A stretch of DNA of 64,000 nt from Rachycentron canadum (taxonomy: Eukaryota > Chordata > Actinopteri > Carangiformes > Rachycentridae). Shown piece after piece: positions 12,604-25,694 of this stretch; positions within the stretch are counted from its first letter, which is position 1; every line of letters begins with the position of its first letter. The stretch is from assembly GCA_038496675.1 (NCBI GenBank), contig CM076661.1, forward strand, positions 14,982,641 through 15,046,640, given 5' to 3'. A model generated the notes under the pieces. The model was not told where the DNA came from. It made no database searches and saw only the letters and a list, made by a program, of their open reading frames with translations. A program made the position numbers and the translations under genes.

Positions 12604-15594
12604 CATGAAAGGATGAGGACTCCACAGAGAAGCACCAAATCACAAATTTTTCACAGCACCACAGGAACATGCTGACTGTAAAGCAAAAAGTATGTGTGTC
12701 TCTGTGTGTGTGTGAGAGTCTGAAAGAGCAGTGGCTGTGGTCCTGTTTGGTGACTCCCACCGCAACAAAGCTAAGGTTAGCTATTTGCTCTTTTCACACC
12801 TCGCAGAGTCAAAAAAGACTTGGAAGCAATGGGGAAATTCAGCTATTAAGACTTCCCAAATCCCCCTTTTCACCATGGGGCAATATCCAGTATGGCTGGC
12901 TCTTGCTTTGAGACACTAATACCAACCAAAATGACACACACACATGCACACAGCCACAGCCATGGTCCTGCATTCTCCATTAGCTTATTGATTTTGGGAG
13001 AGGGAAGGGGTTTAGGGCAGGATCTCTCTATGGGGATGGCTAAAAAGGCAAGGTCAGCAATGCACAGAGCAAAAAAAAAAAAAGAAAAAGAAAAAAAAGT
13101 ACACTCATACTTTCAAACATATAAATAATAATATAAATATCAGTTTGTTTGTCAATAAATTGAATGCAGGAATAGACAGGATGAAAAAGATGCTTCAGCC
13201 TCATCATTTAGACAAAATAATCCCAAAATTGTTCAAAATAGATGAAATAGATATTTGACAATAAATGTTACATGCTCCCACATTTGATATGAATGACAGT
13301 GTACCTCCTCCGCAGAACACAAGCAGCTTAAGTTAAAACAAAACAACACAAAAGAAAGAAAAGTCTCACCCATTTTTGGGGAAGTGGTTGCCCCAAAACC
13401 TCCAATTTCCAGTGATACAAACAAGTAAAACAAACAAATAGCTTCTCACGTTGCTGACTTCAAACACAAGTGGAGCCTCCTGCGCTTAAATCACCCACAA
13501 AAATTACATGTGCAAATATGTTTACTGTTGTATCAGCACTGTTACCTGCTTTTATTTATTTATTTCAAATTTGTTTTTCAAACAGAATGTGACAGCATCT
13601 ATCAAGAAATTGAAGTCAATAAATCAAAAGTGACTTTTTTTGGTCATATGAAGCTATTAGGAGGAGGTACCTCCTTACTAGGAGGTAAAACTGGATTTTG
13701 ACAGGTGGCTCCTCTACGAGATAGGGCCCCAAATGCACACAGTAATGTCCCAGTTGATAATATAAATCACATAATGTGCAATTAATCAAATTACCAAAAA
13801 TGTGTATTGCACCTAGAGATTTTGGGGTCAATAGGGCCCCAGGGCCATGTCCATACGTACCACTCAGTACATGTACATGCACCTCAGAAACTGGGAGCAG
13901 GAACAAGCTGATGATACATTTAATTTTTACACTTTCTACAGAGCTAATAGCACATAAGTAAAAATACAATAAAGTGAAAAGATTTTTGTACATCTCTAGA
14001 TATCCTGGAGTTGTGGAGAGGCCTTCTGAACAGCACTTTCTTTAATTTGTGGGAGATACAAATTGTAGAAAACATAACTTGACATTAAAAGTATGTAAAT
14101 GAGGAAGAAAAATGGGAGAAAAATATAAAGAGATGTCTTTGGTGGCCAGTTAAACATTTTGCACTCAATATTTATAAAATCACAGCGTTCAATAGGGCAG
14201 TTGCTTGGTCTGTAATCCAGCCGGAGACAGTTGTATACAGGTCTAACGTACCAGATCTACAACTGTCTGTCCACAATATGAGATAAAGAATAGGGACATA
14301 TCAGTTCCCTTTAATCCTTTCTCTCCCAGATCATCAAAATTGATCAAATCCTGAAGCAGAAACTGCCACATGGACACACTAACACATTCGTATCTCACTC
14401 ATTCAAATGGTCACCCACAATGGTGCATGGCAACCTCGTCTCTAATGCAGCCCCTGCAGCTGTCCCTCACAGGCACTCTTACATTCTCACAATACATTCT
14501 CAATGTCAGATCACTGCACCATTCAAGCGTACACCTCTGAAGAGCACAGAGACGGAAGCATTTAGGCATTTAGTGTGAATAATATGGAGACACACACTCT
14601 TAAGTTACTCTGTATGTGTGTGTGTGTGTGTGTGAGTGTGTGTGTCCCAGTGCCTGGTGCATATTCAGTATGACAGAGATGAGTAGCAATGCACGGCTCT
14701 TAGATAAGGCCTTTTACGGGGCCCTTGGAGGGACAAGCAGAGCGGGGGAAAGAACATCTGAAAAGGCACATTCTTCTGTGGCGATCAGAGGAACCCTCAT
14801 TCACACAGAAAGCTCTCATCTGGATCACTCTCTCTTTGTCCCCTTCTTACTTTCTCTTTTCTTCTTACCTCATCCTTTTTTCTTCATACGTACAGAGAGG
14901 AAATATATTATTCGTGCCCTTACAATTTACGTATTTTATCTTTCTGTCTTCTGTCTTTTCTTTGGGGTCAAACTACTCTATGAACCCTTTCTGGGTGCAT
15001 ATGAAAAAATATTATGTGACCTACACTTGCTGTGGTGATTTATGTTCGTCTGTGTTTGCTGCATTAACGACTAAAAAGAGTAAAGGATTAATTAAAATGT
15101 AGCTTAATGTTAAGGAAGGTTTTGATGTAATTAAGATGGACTATTTCCCTGTGTTTTTGAGCATAGTGGAAAATTAATTTTGTACTTTTGCTGCTGTTCT
15201 AAAATATATGAGTTTTAAAAATGGTTAAAGTTGCTTAACTGACCCTATTGGTTGTTTTAATGCCTTTAATAAACTAAAATGATGCACAAAAAGGTGATAC
15301 TTAAAAAAAGAAAATCACTTACCTACATGATGAAGGCACAGCACAACCAACAGCGACAGAGACACAGAGAAAGAGAGAAAGGCCATAATTATAATGCGAT
15401 CAGCACAATGATATCACTGTAATTACTCATACATTCCATAGCATTTGCATATAATTATTTTCGTGCAAAAACATGCAATTCATTAATTTTACATGGCTTT
15501 GTTACAATAGGCATTTGGCATATAATTACATATATTTCCAGGAATGTTTCCCAACACTAGTGACACTTTACTGTGTGAGTGTGTGAGTTTTGTG

Positions 15595-15596
<2 letters not shown>

Positions 15597-15644
<48 letters not shown>

Positions 15645-15654
15645 TGTGTGTGTG
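15597..15654 (+). repeat. (GT)n microsatellite
   Basis: There are about 21 perfect units, then one TCTG interruption. Confidence 0.93.
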
Positions 15655-16607
15655 AGAGAGATGTGCTCTATTTAAGTGGTTGTTGGATCATTAGTGCTTT
15701 TGAGATTCACAGTAGATTTCACAGTCTTATAATGACTGTGTTTGCACATGACAGAGTGAGAAAGAGAGGGAGAGAATTTGTGTTATTACAATAGTAATAT
15801 AGGGATGAAGTGAGTAATAGTGTATAAAAAGAAGAGATATACAAACACATAATACTAACTTCAACTGTATGATCTGTACTTAAAGATGAGAGAGGGTAGA
15901 GGACAGGAAAGGAAAGAGTGCTGATTGGCTGTGGTGATGGTACTTTGGCCAATAGTGCAATAGAGGGTACACAAACACATACAGATACACAGAGACACAC
16001 ACATACTGTGAACACATATACGCCTTTCCTCTCCCAACCCAGTAATCCCACTCTAAAACTCCCCCTTTCTCTCCTCATCTCCCTCCATCCTTTTCTCGCT
16101 CCCCTCTCCTTCCCGTTCACCTCCTCTTATTTTCAATCTCCCTGCTCTCATTTTAATTACCCAGAACGACAGCGAGGAGCCTGCGTGAGAAATTAAAAAG
16201 GAACATGGAGAGCAGCGAAGGAAGGGAAGGGAAGGGAAGAGAAGGAGGGATGGATGGAGTGAAAGGTAAGGAATGGAAGGAGGGGGAGGTTTTGAAGCTT
16301 CAGATGGGATGATAAACAGTCTATCCCTTTAAGTGAATTAGAATTGTAGTAGGGGAGAATTTAAAATGGATGAGGAAGGAGGGGTGATTTTTATCATGAT
16401 GGCAGCAAAAAAAAAAAAAAAAACATTGCGAGGTCAATGAGGTTGAAAGCGAGTGAAGTGGGATGCAACAGTCAATGCAAGTGTCAATTCTGCCTCTATC
16501 TCATCCACACACACACACACACACTCACACCCAAGTGGAGATATCCCCTTATGGGTGTTGAGAAACCACAGAGATGCATTTTGACATTTTCATCTAAATT
16601 CAGTGGA

Positions 16608-16609
<2 letters not shown>

Positions 16610-16638
<29 letters not shown>

Positions 16639-16640
16639 TA
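16610..16640 (+). repeat. (GT)n microsatellite
   Basis: There are about 13 units. A short CA run lies 90 bp upstream (16508-16526). Confidence 0.9.
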
Positions 16641-19600
16641 GTAAGTGAGTGTATGTCCCTTTGCTGTGTCTCAAAGGGATGTTGTAATGTGTCCTTCTTC
16701 AGTCTCTCAGGGTGAATATGTCCCTGCTGTCACTGTGTGTATGCATGTATGTATGTGTGTGTGTGTGTATATGTGTCTGTCCCTCAGAGCTTTGCTGCTA
16801 GCCTCTGGATTTCTATCAGCACATCTGTGTTGCTGCCACTGTTAGCCAGGCGTGTAACACACACACACGCACACACATGCACAGTGACAGGAAGGAAGGA
16901 AGGCAAAGCAAAGCAGTGAGGGGAACGGGAACATGATTTCAAAAGCGCTGAAACGAAATCCTCCAGAGTTGAGATCACAGAAACACTAAAAAAAGAGAGA
17001 GAGATGAAAGCGCAGTCGGTTTCTTTTTGAGCTTTTTTAACACACAAAACATCCCTTGTGCGTTCGTATTTTGGACGGTAAAAACTCTCCCATCAGTTCT
17101 GCGTTTGCCCGTTTGAAAACTCTGTTCGGCTAATACTTTTTTCAGCTGGTCCTCTTCTTCTTGTGTTGGAAAATGATTTGCCACTCTCATCCCCCTAAAG
17201 TCATTTTAATAATTCTCTCACTTGCTATTCTCCCTCTTTCTCTTCAGTCTCGTCATTCATTCCTCCTATATTCTCCTCCCGATCCTTCATTTCTTCCACC
17301 CTGCTGGCTGCCTCCCTACTTCATTGGTTTGTAATTTAAATATTTTGCCTTTTTTAAGTGCAAGGAAAAAGTTATTAAGGATGGATTTTCTTTCCTTGCT
17401 TCCTCTTATTCTCCTCCACGTGGCCTTGTTCTCATCTTGTGAGGATAGACAAGGAGAGTGACAGAGAGAGACAATGAGATGGAGAGAAAAAGAGAGGAAG
17501 AGATGAAAATAAGACAAGGAGATGGACAGAGATATAGGAAAGACAGAAAAAAAATCTAATCAGCCAATCAAATCTTTGTAGGCGTGATTATTAATATAAA
17601 GGATGTCATCTTCCTGTGTCAAAGCCAGAAATATGGCAACAGAATACCGGACAGAACAAGATTATTGCAGCAGGCTGATTTGCATAAATAACAAGTAAAA
17701 CAGGCAAATTGTTTTTGAGCGGCTTGCGACTGCAACCACTGGCCAGTTTCTCTCTGAACTGAAAATGACGTCATTGGGACAGATTTGTCAATCACTTCTG
17801 ATGGCAAAACAACCCAACAACAGAAAACAGCTAACATGAAACACAACTGCTCTGTCTTCTCTGAATACTGGCATTGGGTTTGGTTTCAACAATGTCAGAA
17901 TGAAAGAGGAGATAGAAAGAGATAGAGCAGCAAGAGTGAGAAAGAAAAAAAGTTGCAATGATAAAAATTTTGGGCAACAAAAGGTGATGGAGAAAAGAGA
18001 AAAACTCACGAATGGAGGTTTAAGACAAACAGGAAGAAGAGACAGAGAGCAGAGAGAAAGAGAGTGAGGTAGAGAGAGCACAATGAAGCAAGGTTGTGTA
18101 TGAATGTGCCGACTGCAGTGTGTTGGTTGCTCTGTCTGAACGCAGCAGGAAACTCAATGGACTGGGGTCCTTCATTATGCAGCCAAAGCACGGCTGACTG
18201 AGGAGCTGCCTGTTTAAACAGCTAAACCAAAACGCATAGTCGACTTGTGTCACATCGCCTGACGCACGCACATACGCACGCACACAAGGATAGAACTGCT
18301 TTCATATACAAATGAATCCTTCTACTTCTCTTTTTCTCTCACGTGCACACACGAGCACATCCCTAGACAGGACATAGATTATATTAACACCTGAATGTGA
18401 ACAAGCACACACTCAGACCTGAAAACAAACACCCACACACCCACACACACAGGGGCATGCAGAATTTAATTCATTCTTTGTTTCTTTAATTAGAGGGAGA
18501 GAAAAAGGTAGAGCAAGCAAACGGAGGAATGGACTGAGTGTTGGAAGCCAGAACTGAAGCTGCTGTTGCAAAGAAAGGGTCAGACATCATTAGGAAGGAC
18601 TGCACAGCATAAAGCAAACCCTGTGTGACCATACATTTTTCTTCTCATGAATGATTACAATAACTATGTTTATGTCTGAGGCTGTGCTGCCCTTCCTTCA
18701 ACAGTGACGGATCTTTTCGTCTTCAAATTCATGGATCGTTTCCCAAAGAGCTTATACCGAGAAGGAGAACAAATGGATACTTACACACCCCTGCTACACT
18801 GACACACACCCACACGCACACAAGCATGACGATCAACACATAACATGACACATGAATTTTATAAGTCAGTGCATGTGTAAGTAAAGGAGGAGGGATATGA
18901 AGAGACACACAGGTACATAATGGTACACACATTCACAAGCCATACATAATAAAATGCAAGATCAAACACATCTATGCTCAGGTGCACAAACACGAAGGAG
19001 GGAACATGAGCACAAAAGCATTATGCACATGTAGACACACACACAAACAAACACACACTGTGGGACACACAGAGTCTCTGTACATTCAGCTCACCTACTG
19101 TAACATCCCACAGTTTCCTGACAACTCAAAGACTCTGACTGGACCTGCCTGCTGACACTATTTACTTGCTGCAGGCATGGTGGCAACACTTGTGCTGCTT
19201 GACTTTATACAAACATCGAAACATGTCTTCCATAATAAAATGAGTGCTGTTATAGCACTAACACTGACACTGTGCAGGTATCTGTCTCTCTGCTACTCTT
19301 TCCAAAAGCTGTAAGTTAAGTTAAAGTCCAACTTTGGAACAAAATGTTGCACAATTAATCAAAATCAAAATACAGCCAAGTGTAATATTCAAATTGCAGG
19401 AGCTGTAAAATGTGTCACAACATTGTTGTGCACTGTCCACCATTGTGGTGCTACAGAAACACCCTGGCCTACAAACCATATTCTGTTTTTTTTTTGCATA
19501 AGGCCAAACAAAAACTGTTTTCAATGGAAATGAAATGCAAAAACAACCATTCCAACTGAAATTGCAATCACAAAATCGCAATCCCAATACCTGCCAACAT

Positions 19601-19689
19601 AATTGCAATATGATATTTTTGCATATTGTGCATTTACCATGCAGCTGCTCTAAGGACTGTGGAGACAGTCATGCAACTCTTCTGATGCA

Positions 19690-19885
19690 TGGTGGCGACC
19701 CTGGTGTCTCACTGGTTAAAGTGCATATCAATAAGGCTTAGTCCTAACTGCAGAGGCCTAGGTTCGGGTCTGACCCACAGCCCTTAGCTGCATGGCATCC
19801 CTTATCTCTCTCTCCCTGACTTTCCTGTCTGTCTCTCACTCTGGCTATATTAATGACAGCAAAAATGCCTATAAAAACTAATAAA
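19690..19885 (+). mobile_element. tRNA-derived SINE (teleost type)
   Basis: The head is tRNA-like, with an A-box-like segment at 19701-19715 (ctggtgtctcactgg) and a B box ggttcgggtct at 19761-19771. It is followed by a tRNA-unrelated body with the typical gctgcatggcatccct and ctctctctccctgactttcc stretches, and a tail of gcaaaaatgcctataaaaac. This architecture matches an abundant SINE of spiny-rayed fishes, transcribed by RNA polymerase III and moved by a partner LINE. It is diverged, with no clear target-site duplication seen, so it is probably an old fixed copy. It sits antisense to arid1b. Confidence 0.8.
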
Positions 19886-20167
19886 TTGATGCACCTTCAC
19901 TGGAAATTGGGAACCACTTCCTGGAAGTTTTCCCATCACCTGAACCCCTCCATACAGACACCTTAACCAGATAAAGTCAGTATAGGGTGTTAACAATGTG
20001 ATGTCTTAACAGTTCCCCAGTTAAAGTCCTGGACAAGTTGGATGTCACAGATGAGGAATGAAATAAATATATATATATATATTAAACATGCTGTAATGCA
20101 GACCTTTATTTCCAAATACATAACATAACTAAGTACAACTCCTAAATCCAATTAATGTGAAGTTGGT

Positions 20168-20192
20168 CTTATATATAAGATATATATCTTAT
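20168..20192. repeat. Overlapping AT-rich palindromes
   Basis: CTTATATATAAG (20168-20179) overlaps ATAAGATATATATCTTAT (20175-20192). Both are perfect palindromes. Confidence 0.8.
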
Positions 20193-20489
20193 TTCAAAAA
20201 GATAAATGTTCAAATATAAACATAGTAATGAATAAATATAAATATATTTATATTGTAATATTATTTCTCAAGAATGTTCTAAAACAAACTTTACAGAATA
20301 TTTCACAACTGATTTCCAAACATAAGAAAATACATCAACTGAAGACAAATTTATTCCAAAGGATTTTTAAGAAAATAACTCCCCGTCTTGTTTACATATC
20401 CTAATCCCTCAGATATAGCAGGCGGTACGGCTGTGGTTTGGTGTGTCTCTGTGCTGGTGGATGTGTCTAATGAGCAATCCTTCCCTTCC

Positions 20490-20640
20490 AGCGCTCCCAG
20501 TATCAAACGTCTCCTTCCACTCCAGTCGTTTACCCGGGGACTGATTCTCTATGAAGTCGATGCTACTGCTTGTTCCAGCGCTACGGCTTCAAACGCAGAC
20601 GTGCCTTTTGGGGCTCCGCGCATATCTGCTCTCTTCCTCT
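20490..20640. other. CpG-dense patch in AT-rich intron
   Basis: About a dozen CpG dinucleotides lie within 150 bp (for example agcgctacggc, acgcagacgtg, ccgcgc), well above the surrounding sequence. It may be an unmethylated regulatory island or an unrecognised exon. No supported product. Confidence 0.35.
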
Positions 20641-20923
20641 TCCTCTCCTCCTCTTCCTCTCTTTCTCTCCTTTTTGTTCCCCTTTTCAAGTCTTCCCAGG
20701 CGTCTGTGAGTCTTTGTCTTTTCTCTCTTTCTTCTTTCAAGTCAAGACAGGTGGGACCAAACAGCCTGGCAGTTTTCCTCTCCTTTTTATCCACTTCCTT
20801 GTTTTTTTTCCACGGCAGTTCACTTTCTATCCCTCTCTTTCTATCTCTGTGTTTCTCCAAATTGAGCTGAGAGAAATCCTTGATGTACTATTTTGAAGGA
20901 GGGAAGACAGCTTTAGTGCATTT

Positions 20924-20949
20924 TACACACACACACACACACACACACA
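20924..20949 (+). repeat. (CA)n microsatellite
   Basis: There are about 13 perfect units. Confidence 0.92.
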
Positions 20950-23325
20950 AATACACAGCCTTGTGGATTTGGCCTACTGTATGTACATACCAGGTGATAT
21001 TCTAGTACACAGACAAACTGTGATTAAAACCTACATGGTAAATCAGATCAGCCACAGCCTCCTCACAGCGGAGAAGCACAGAATAAACAGATGATAAACT
21101 TATACTAGTTTTACTTTCACACAAAAACCAATTCACATTGTACAATCCTGACACACACAATTAAACTCTAACTGATGAAACATGTTGCTCATCCGAGGCC
21201 AAGGTCATGAACTTTGGAGATATTTGGAGATACTTGTGAACTTAAGTGTTCAATTCAATGCAATTCAATTTAATCCTTTATTTAAGCCATGTTAATTATT
21301 GAGGTTTTTCTTATTTGCAATAACATTGAAATACTGAACAATAGAAATGAAAGAGGACAATACTTAGTGAAAGCAGTTGCACACTGAGGTGAAGTGGTTT
21401 GAAATCATCATCCAGGAGTATAGAGTCAATCTTTAAACCAACTAAATAATATTCTCACAGTGTGAGTTTTGTTGTCACCAAAACTGACGGCTCCATTTTA
21501 AAGCAACAAAATTGTGACTGTACAATGCATGCTCATGTACACAAGGACATAAAATGCGTTTTCATATGCATCCACCTGTTCTATTCAATACAACTAAGTA
21601 GCTGAAGCCATGAGCAGAGGCATAAAAGTTTGTGTGGTTATTTTGCACCAGCCTGGTTGGACATAATGTAACCACAGTGGATCTCTATTGATAAAAGCAG
21701 TGCACATTCAGATGGCATTTCATAAGATTTTTTTTTTCCCCATTTGTTGAAGCGCACAGATGTAAAGCTCATATCTGTCCTGCTTCCCTTCAGACATCTG
21801 TGAGGAGTTTATCAGGCGTTTATAGACTACACGTATCTAAAAGCAATTAACACACATAGTTGTGTTTACTGACACATATTAGTAAGAATGGTCTAGTTAT
21901 TTTAAGCTCAGTGCAGTTTGGTTCATTTGCATTCTTGCTATAATTACATTACAGGGCCATTCTGATTTATTCGCTATCATTTCTACCAGTTACACAGTAA
22001 TGATTTTACAATTTCTTTTCTCTTCTAAATAGTTGAGAGTAACCTGGAGGTTTGTTTAAAACCTGTATAATCATCAGACTGCTCATGTTTCTAAACTTTG
22101 TGTCTGTGTTGTCGTCACATTCCCAAATCTAAGCAGTTAACCTGCTGAGCGCGATGTTATTATTGCGGATAGAATTGCCAATGTGTTGACAAGTTGGAGA
22201 GTGTTGTGTTTATTTATATGACTTCCAGTCTGAACCAGGGAGCACTGGTTTCCACAACTGCAGAACTTATTACTCCAATGAAGTGCAAAACAGAGTGAAA
22301 GACATTTGATCCTCTGAGAAAATTTAGGGTTCTTACTAATAATCATTTAAAAATTCTTAACTAATGCTTAAATTAGTGTGACTGTTTGTTTGTCCGAATT
22401 GCGTTGATCTTGGTGGACACCAGTGACTGACCGTATCCTGTACCTGTCTCAGTCAGGTAATACTGCGACAGGCTTGTTTTAGAGAACTGCACTCAAACCA
22501 TGTTGGGAAATTCACAGACATACTGCATTTATTAATAATAATGATAATAGCAATAATAACAATAATAACATATAGTTGGACAGCGAGTGGTCAAAGAGCA
22601 GAATTGGCCCTACAGGAGGAAAGAGCCAAGTTCATTTATGAGCAAAAATCTTATTAGGATGTGTCTAGTGGCATAAAGCCATCAGAAGTAAACAGAGAGA
22701 AGAAAGCTCTATTTAAAATGAAATGCTGTGTGTGGAAAGGAAAAAGGGATTCCGCTTCCTCTGAATCTCTTTACTGCTCTTCTCCAAAAATCATCCCAAT
22801 TACAGAACTAATTTTAGCCTCCAGTTGGTGTGCTTTTGTGTGTTTTTACCTTTCCAATAGATTGAAAAAAGGCTTAATACAACAGGCAGAGGTCAAACTA
22901 ACTAACCTTTGTTGGCTTCACACAGCTTACAACACACAACACTGATTTGGGTTCTGTGTGTGCTTGTGTGGAAAAAAAAAACCCCAAAAAAAACAAGTAG
23001 GAAGAAAAGAGCAAGAGATGTAGCAGCATGCTCTCACTGAAATGTGTATGTAACCGTGTGAGGGAGAAGACGACAGCTTGCATGAAAATCCCCACATTTG
23101 CGATTGTGCGTGTGTATGTGTGTGTTTGAGCTTAGTGCATTATGTTGCGGTGTGTTTTTGAGTGTACACAACTGCCAAAATGTCATTCCAGTAACACAAC
23201 GATCATCAAAGCCTGCGCCATCTATCCTAAAGACCATCTAGTGATATTCATAAAGAGCATAGTAGATAACAGCCTTGTCATGTTAGCTCCTCTATAATCC
23301 AGACATCTAGCCTTTCATCTACACT

Positions 23326-23398
23326 GGTGTGTGTGTGTGTGTGTGTATGAGAGAGAGAGAGAGAGAGAGTCAGAGAGTCAGAGAGAGAGAGAGAGAGG
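23326..23398 (+). repeat. (GT)n(GA)n compound microsatellite
   Basis: GT units pass into GA units with two TCAGAGAG interruptions. Confidence 0.9.
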
Positions 23399-23518
23399 GG
23401 ATGATCATATATGCTCCTGTTGTTAAGGCTTATCACAGAGATCAGAGTGATGTCAAAATAACTGTGTGCTGGCAGGTGATGACATGCACACAGGCACACA
23501 TACTGTAAACACATACAT

Positions 23519-23524
<6 letters not shown>

Positions 23525-23565
<41 letters not shown>
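23525..23565 (+). repeat. (CA)n microsatellite
   Basis: There are about 20 perfect units. Confidence 0.94.
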
Positions 23566-23568
<3 letters not shown>

Positions 23569-23712
23569 ATGCAAACACTAAAAGGCTCCACACATGCGCA
23601 TATCATAAGGATACACACGCCTAGTAACAAACACTACCTTGCACAACCATATATCAGCAGGGACACACACATATTCAAAGACATGTATCGTATATCTTTA
23701 AATATCTTGACT

Positions 23713-23713
<1 letters not shown>

Positions 23714-23760
<47 letters not shown>
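23714..23760 (+). repeat. (CA)n microsatellite
   Basis: There are about 23 perfect units, 150 bp from a second CA array. Confidence 0.94.
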
Positions 23761-23763
<3 letters not shown>

Positions 23764-24510
23764 TTTCCCCTCCAGACAGGTGTAGTAGAGTCAGTCCAGG
23801 TATTTGAGCTGTTGTAGCACAGCCAGCGACAGGCTCAGTCTAATTACCTCTGGGACGCCAACATCACGCCAGTAGCTAAAGCTGGTGTTTGTGTGTGTGT
23901 GTGCGCGTGTGTGTGTATGCAGAGGGAAAGTAAAAGTGAGAGTCTAACAGGTTCTTTATTTTGAACCCGCAGGTAAAAATGCAGGGAATATTTTTGACAG
24001 TAGCTTCCCAACGTGACACTTTATTATAAATAAATGTCCACTGTGGTGCTCTTTTATAACTAATCATTGATACTGGGCTGATCAAAGGTTTTACTTTTAC
24101 TGTTATAAAAACCCACATGGGTATGTCCTTCCAGTGAAGAGTAATCTGTACTCTGAAAGTGATATTTAATAGCTGAGGGGTTAGCTGCTGCAGTCATAGC
24201 TAAAACAGACAAAGGAAAAGACAAAACTCAGCTTTATCACTAGACAATTCCAGGATTTCCCATTGATTTCCCAACAGAAGTGCAGCATAGAAATCCCACG
24301 AAAAGCAAGATGTCATTAAAACAAAAACAAAACAGAACTTGCTGTTATATTATGTTGTTTTATCTTGTTATTAATGTATTTTGTATTCACTGCTATAGGA
24401 CCATGTGCATCTTGTTCCCTGTTTCAGCGTTTCCATGAGAGATCAGCAGCAGCCTCATGCCCAGTCCAATCAATAGCTTGTTACTGCAGCCTAATGTCTT
24501 CCACCAAGAG

Positions 24511-24511
<1 letters not shown>

Positions 24512-24558
<47 letters not shown>

Positions 24559-24589
24559 CACACACGCACGCACGCAGGCAGGCAGGCAG
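24512..24589 (+). repeat. (CA)n followed by (CACG)n(GCAG)n
   Basis: There are about 22 perfect CA units, then short CACG and GGCA units. Confidence 0.92.
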
Positions 24590-25681
24590 ATAAACACCGG
24601 TGCACACAAATATGTGAACATGCACAAAGGACTAACTCAGATTACAACATGAGGGGTAAAAACACATGCATAAAAACAGAATTGGATGCACACACACACG
24701 TTTACACTACATCTTTGACAACAATGTATTTTCTTAGTGTATGTTGCCTTATGGAACATGCTCATTTCCAAGGTCTCCAGTAAACAAACATCTCTCTAGA
24801 GGCAGCATTTCAGCTTTACGGCCTAAACTCTGTCAGCCCAGAGGAAAACAAGACCAGTTGAAAAAAGAAAAAGATGAGATGAGATGAAAAAGGTGGAGGA
24901 GGAGGGGAGTCATTAATATATAGAGAGAAACCAAGCAGGAAATGAAAGTTTAGATTCCTTCCTTCATCTACTTGGATAGACTTTATGACTAAAACCTGTT
25001 TTAGCAATAGGATCTGTCATTTTATTTTTATGGTGCTGGGGAGATTGTGCTTAACTGTTTCAATGATTTCTCTCTGTTTTACCTTTAGATGCTGAGCATT
25101 TACAGATATTGCAAGATTCCTTGATGTAATGACGGGTCAAAGGGCAGGCCATCCCGATTTTCCAATATTACAGTAATCAATGAATGATGAAGTGAGCGAG
25201 GAGTTTGTAGACTAACATAAACACTTTAACCATGTTTTTGTTTTCTTACGGGAACTTAAAGTGAGTTTTCAGTCCATAACAGCAGCTGGTGAGCGACTCT
25301 GTTGCTCTGACTGGACTTTCAAGTGTATTTCTTTGCAGTAAACAAGGTAAAGTGAGGCTGTGTCTGCAGCAGCTGTCCCCAACTCACTGCAAGATGAAGA
25401 CTTGCAGCATGGAGGACAAGTCTGAACAGGCTCTTGAAGGAGAAGTGAGATATGACACTAGATACATCTATCAAAAAGAAGATAAAAAGGGGGTTTTCTT
25501 AAGATGATATAAGCGTAACAGAATGAAATGCATGCTGGGAAACGTGATGGCAGAATAGGAAGTCAGAATAGATCATTTTCATCCATATATAATCACAATT
25601 AATCACTTCAACTATAGCTGATAAACAAGGATTCTGTTCTGTTCTGTTTGAGTATTATTTTTTCCCATCAGCTGAATCCAG

Positions 25682-25694
25682 TGACCTTTGACCT
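25682..25694 (-). promoter_or_regulatory. Perfect DR1 nuclear-receptor element
   Basis: The minus strand reads AGGTCAAAGGTCA, an exact direct repeat of AGGTCA with a 1-nt spacer. This is the preferred site of HNF4, RXR-PPAR and COUP-TF receptors. It lies at the edge of a non-repetitive block (25680-26060). Confidence 0.5.

Larger units (their letters stand above)
12282..20387 (-). other. arid1b: Following arid1b intron, second segment; no exon seen
   Basis: The segment begins with a 134-nt homopurine run, then (GT)n near 12569 and 15600, CA and GT repeats near 16508 and 16610, an A17 run near 16408 and a GGAAG repeat near 16222. A 14-bp palindrome lies at 13662-13675 and a tRNA-derived SINE at about 19690-19885. 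Overlapping AT-rich palindromes lie at 20168-20192. CA-rich scatter is dense from 18240 to 19070. No exon borders with a plausible coding frame were found. 13880-14600 and 15050-15580 show nothing else. Confidence 0.6.

Noticed and set aside
12215..12760. 181-codon open frame on the minus strand
   Set aside because: It is a translation of the GA, GGA and GT repeats (Ser-Leu and Thr-His runs).
13662..13675. 14-bp perfect palindrome AGGAGGTACCTCCT as a protein-binding site
   Set aside because: No known factor preference was recognised and palindromes of this size occur by chance in a 64-kb window.
20388..20870. 160-codon plus-strand frame and overlapping 103-codon minus-strand frame
   Set aside because: Both owe their length to a CT-rich tract. 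No domain was recognised; only the CpG density is kept as a finding.
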